This document shows positions 63,405-64,000 of a stretch of 64,000 nucleotides of DNA, piece by piece; within the stretch, counting starts at the first letter, position 1; every line of letters starts with the position of its first letter. This DNA comes from Citrobacter sp. RHB25-C09 (GTDB lineage: Bacteria; Pseudomonadota; Gammaproteobacteria; Enterobacterales; Enterobacteriaceae), in contig NZ_CP057483.1 of assembly GCF_013836145.1 (NCBI RefSeq), positions 2,480,001 through 2,544,000 of the forward strand, given 5' to 3'. The notes beneath the pieces are model-generated. The model saw only the letters and a program-made list of their open reading frames with translations. It had not been told where the DNA came from and did not search any database. Position numbers and translations under genes: made by a program.

Positions 63405-64000
63405 TCAGGCGGCGGTGATCGCCATGCGTTGTTCGCGATTTAAACCTTGCAGGGCGGAGACGTCGACGATCAGCGCAACGCTGCCGTCGCCCAGAATCGT
63501 GGCTGCAGAAATGCCCGGCACTTTGCGGTAGTTGCTTTCCAGGTTTTTAACCACCACCTGGTGCTGACCTATCAGTTGGTCAACCAGCAGCGCGTAACGA
63601 CGACCGCCGCTTTGCAGAATCACCACAATGCCCTGAGTGGCTTCAGTTTTTGCCCCCTCGACATCAAATACTTTCCACAGCTCAACCAGCGGCAGATATT
63701 CCCCACGCACTTCCAGCACGCGTTCGCCGCCGGCCAGTGGATGCAGATCGTCTTCACGCGGTTGCAGCGATTCCATCACCGCATTCAGCGGCAGGATAAA
63801 CACTTCATCCGCAACGCGAACGGACATCCCGTCGAGGATCGCCAGCGTCAACGGCAGTAAAATACGGATGGTTGTGCCAGAACCCTGTTTGGACTGGATC
63901 TCAACGTGGCCGCCCATCTCCTGGATGTTACGTTTCACCACGTCCATCCCGACACCGCGTCCGGAAACGTCCGTCACCTGCTCCGCCGTCGAGAAGCCCG
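63405..64000 (-). CDS. cheA: CheA, chemotaxis histidine kinase, C-terminal part (cut off by the window)
   Basis: Only the last 198 or so residues are present; the frame is open to base 64000. They contain the end of the ATPase domain with the G2 box DVSGRGVGMDVV, the LLPLTLAI segment, and the CheW-like regulatory P5 domain ending VSALQGLNREQRM. The full protein should be about 650 residues. CheA phosphorylates CheY and CheB. The start codon and upstream motAB are outside the window. Confidence 0.95.
   Translation of the reverse strand, partial: GFSTAEQVTDVSGRGVGMDVVKRNIQEMGGHVEIQSKQGSGTTIRILLPLTLAILDGMSVRVADEVFILPLNAVMESLQPREDDLHPLAGGERVLEVRGEYLPLVELWKVFDVEGAKTEATQGIVVILQSGGRRYALLVDQLIGQHQVVVKNLESNYRKVPGISAATILGDGSVALIVDVSALQGLNREQRMAITAA

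Overview
This is a chromosomal segment of an enteric gammaproteobacterium (Enterobacteriaceae). Gene content and order follow the Escherichia coli K-12 letB–cheA interval almost gene for gene, with 80–95 % apparent protein identity from memory. The sequence is not E. coli: yebB and torYZ are missing, a tap receptor gene is present (Salmonella lacks it here), and there are genus-specific insertions. Together these point to Citrobacter or a close relative. The genus is an inference, not a demonstrated result.

Layout. 1–5341: letB (5' end outside the window), rsmF, yebV, yebW, pphA. 5342–14.7 kb: an AT-rich accessory islet inserted between pphA and the sdsR/ryeA small-RNA locus. It carries a frameshifted EpsG/Wzy-like polymerase gene, an AlgX-like SGNH protein, an MBOAT O-acyltransferase, two acyltransferase-3/SGNH fusion proteins, a 1-kb stretch without genes, and an IS3-family relic. 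14.7–27.6 kb: sdsR/ryeA, the copper-linked yobA-yebZ-yebY operon, holE, yobB, exoX, ptrB, yebE, yebF, yebG, purT, and the Entner–Doudoroff block eda-edd-zwf. 27.9–35.5 kb: hexR, pykA, lpxM, mepM, and divergent znuA/znuCB. 35.5–48.0 kb: ruvBA, ruvC-yebC-nudB-aspS, yecD-yecE-yecN, cmoAB, cutC-yecM, argS. 48.2–50.9 kb: a GH105 unsaturated-uronyl hydrolase plus a GPH-family sugar transporter, absent from E. coli K-12 at this position. 51.2–64.0 kb: flhE-flhA-flhB, then cheZ-cheY-cheB-cheR-tap-tar, an inserted DAACS-type dicarboxylate/amino-acid symporter on the other strand, cheW, and the 3' part of cheA.

How the genes fit together. The islet looks like a surface-polysaccharide O-acylation module: membrane acyl-group donors plus periplasmic SGNH transferases. 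It has no glycosyltransferases, so it would have to act on a glycan made elsewhere. An imperfect copy of the sdsR 3' end at about 11.86–11.89 kb suggests stepwise accretion of foreign DNA at the small-RNA locus, which is a described insertion hot spot in Salmonella. The zwf–edd–eda/hexR/pykA block has a clear HexR operator and a probable GntR operator. SOS boxes precede yebG and ruvAB, a PurR box precedes purT, a Zur box lies between znuA and znuC, and a textbook sigma-28 promoter precedes tar. The symporter next to the aspartate receptor and the GH105/GPH pair next to the flagellar genes are the other lineage-specific additions.
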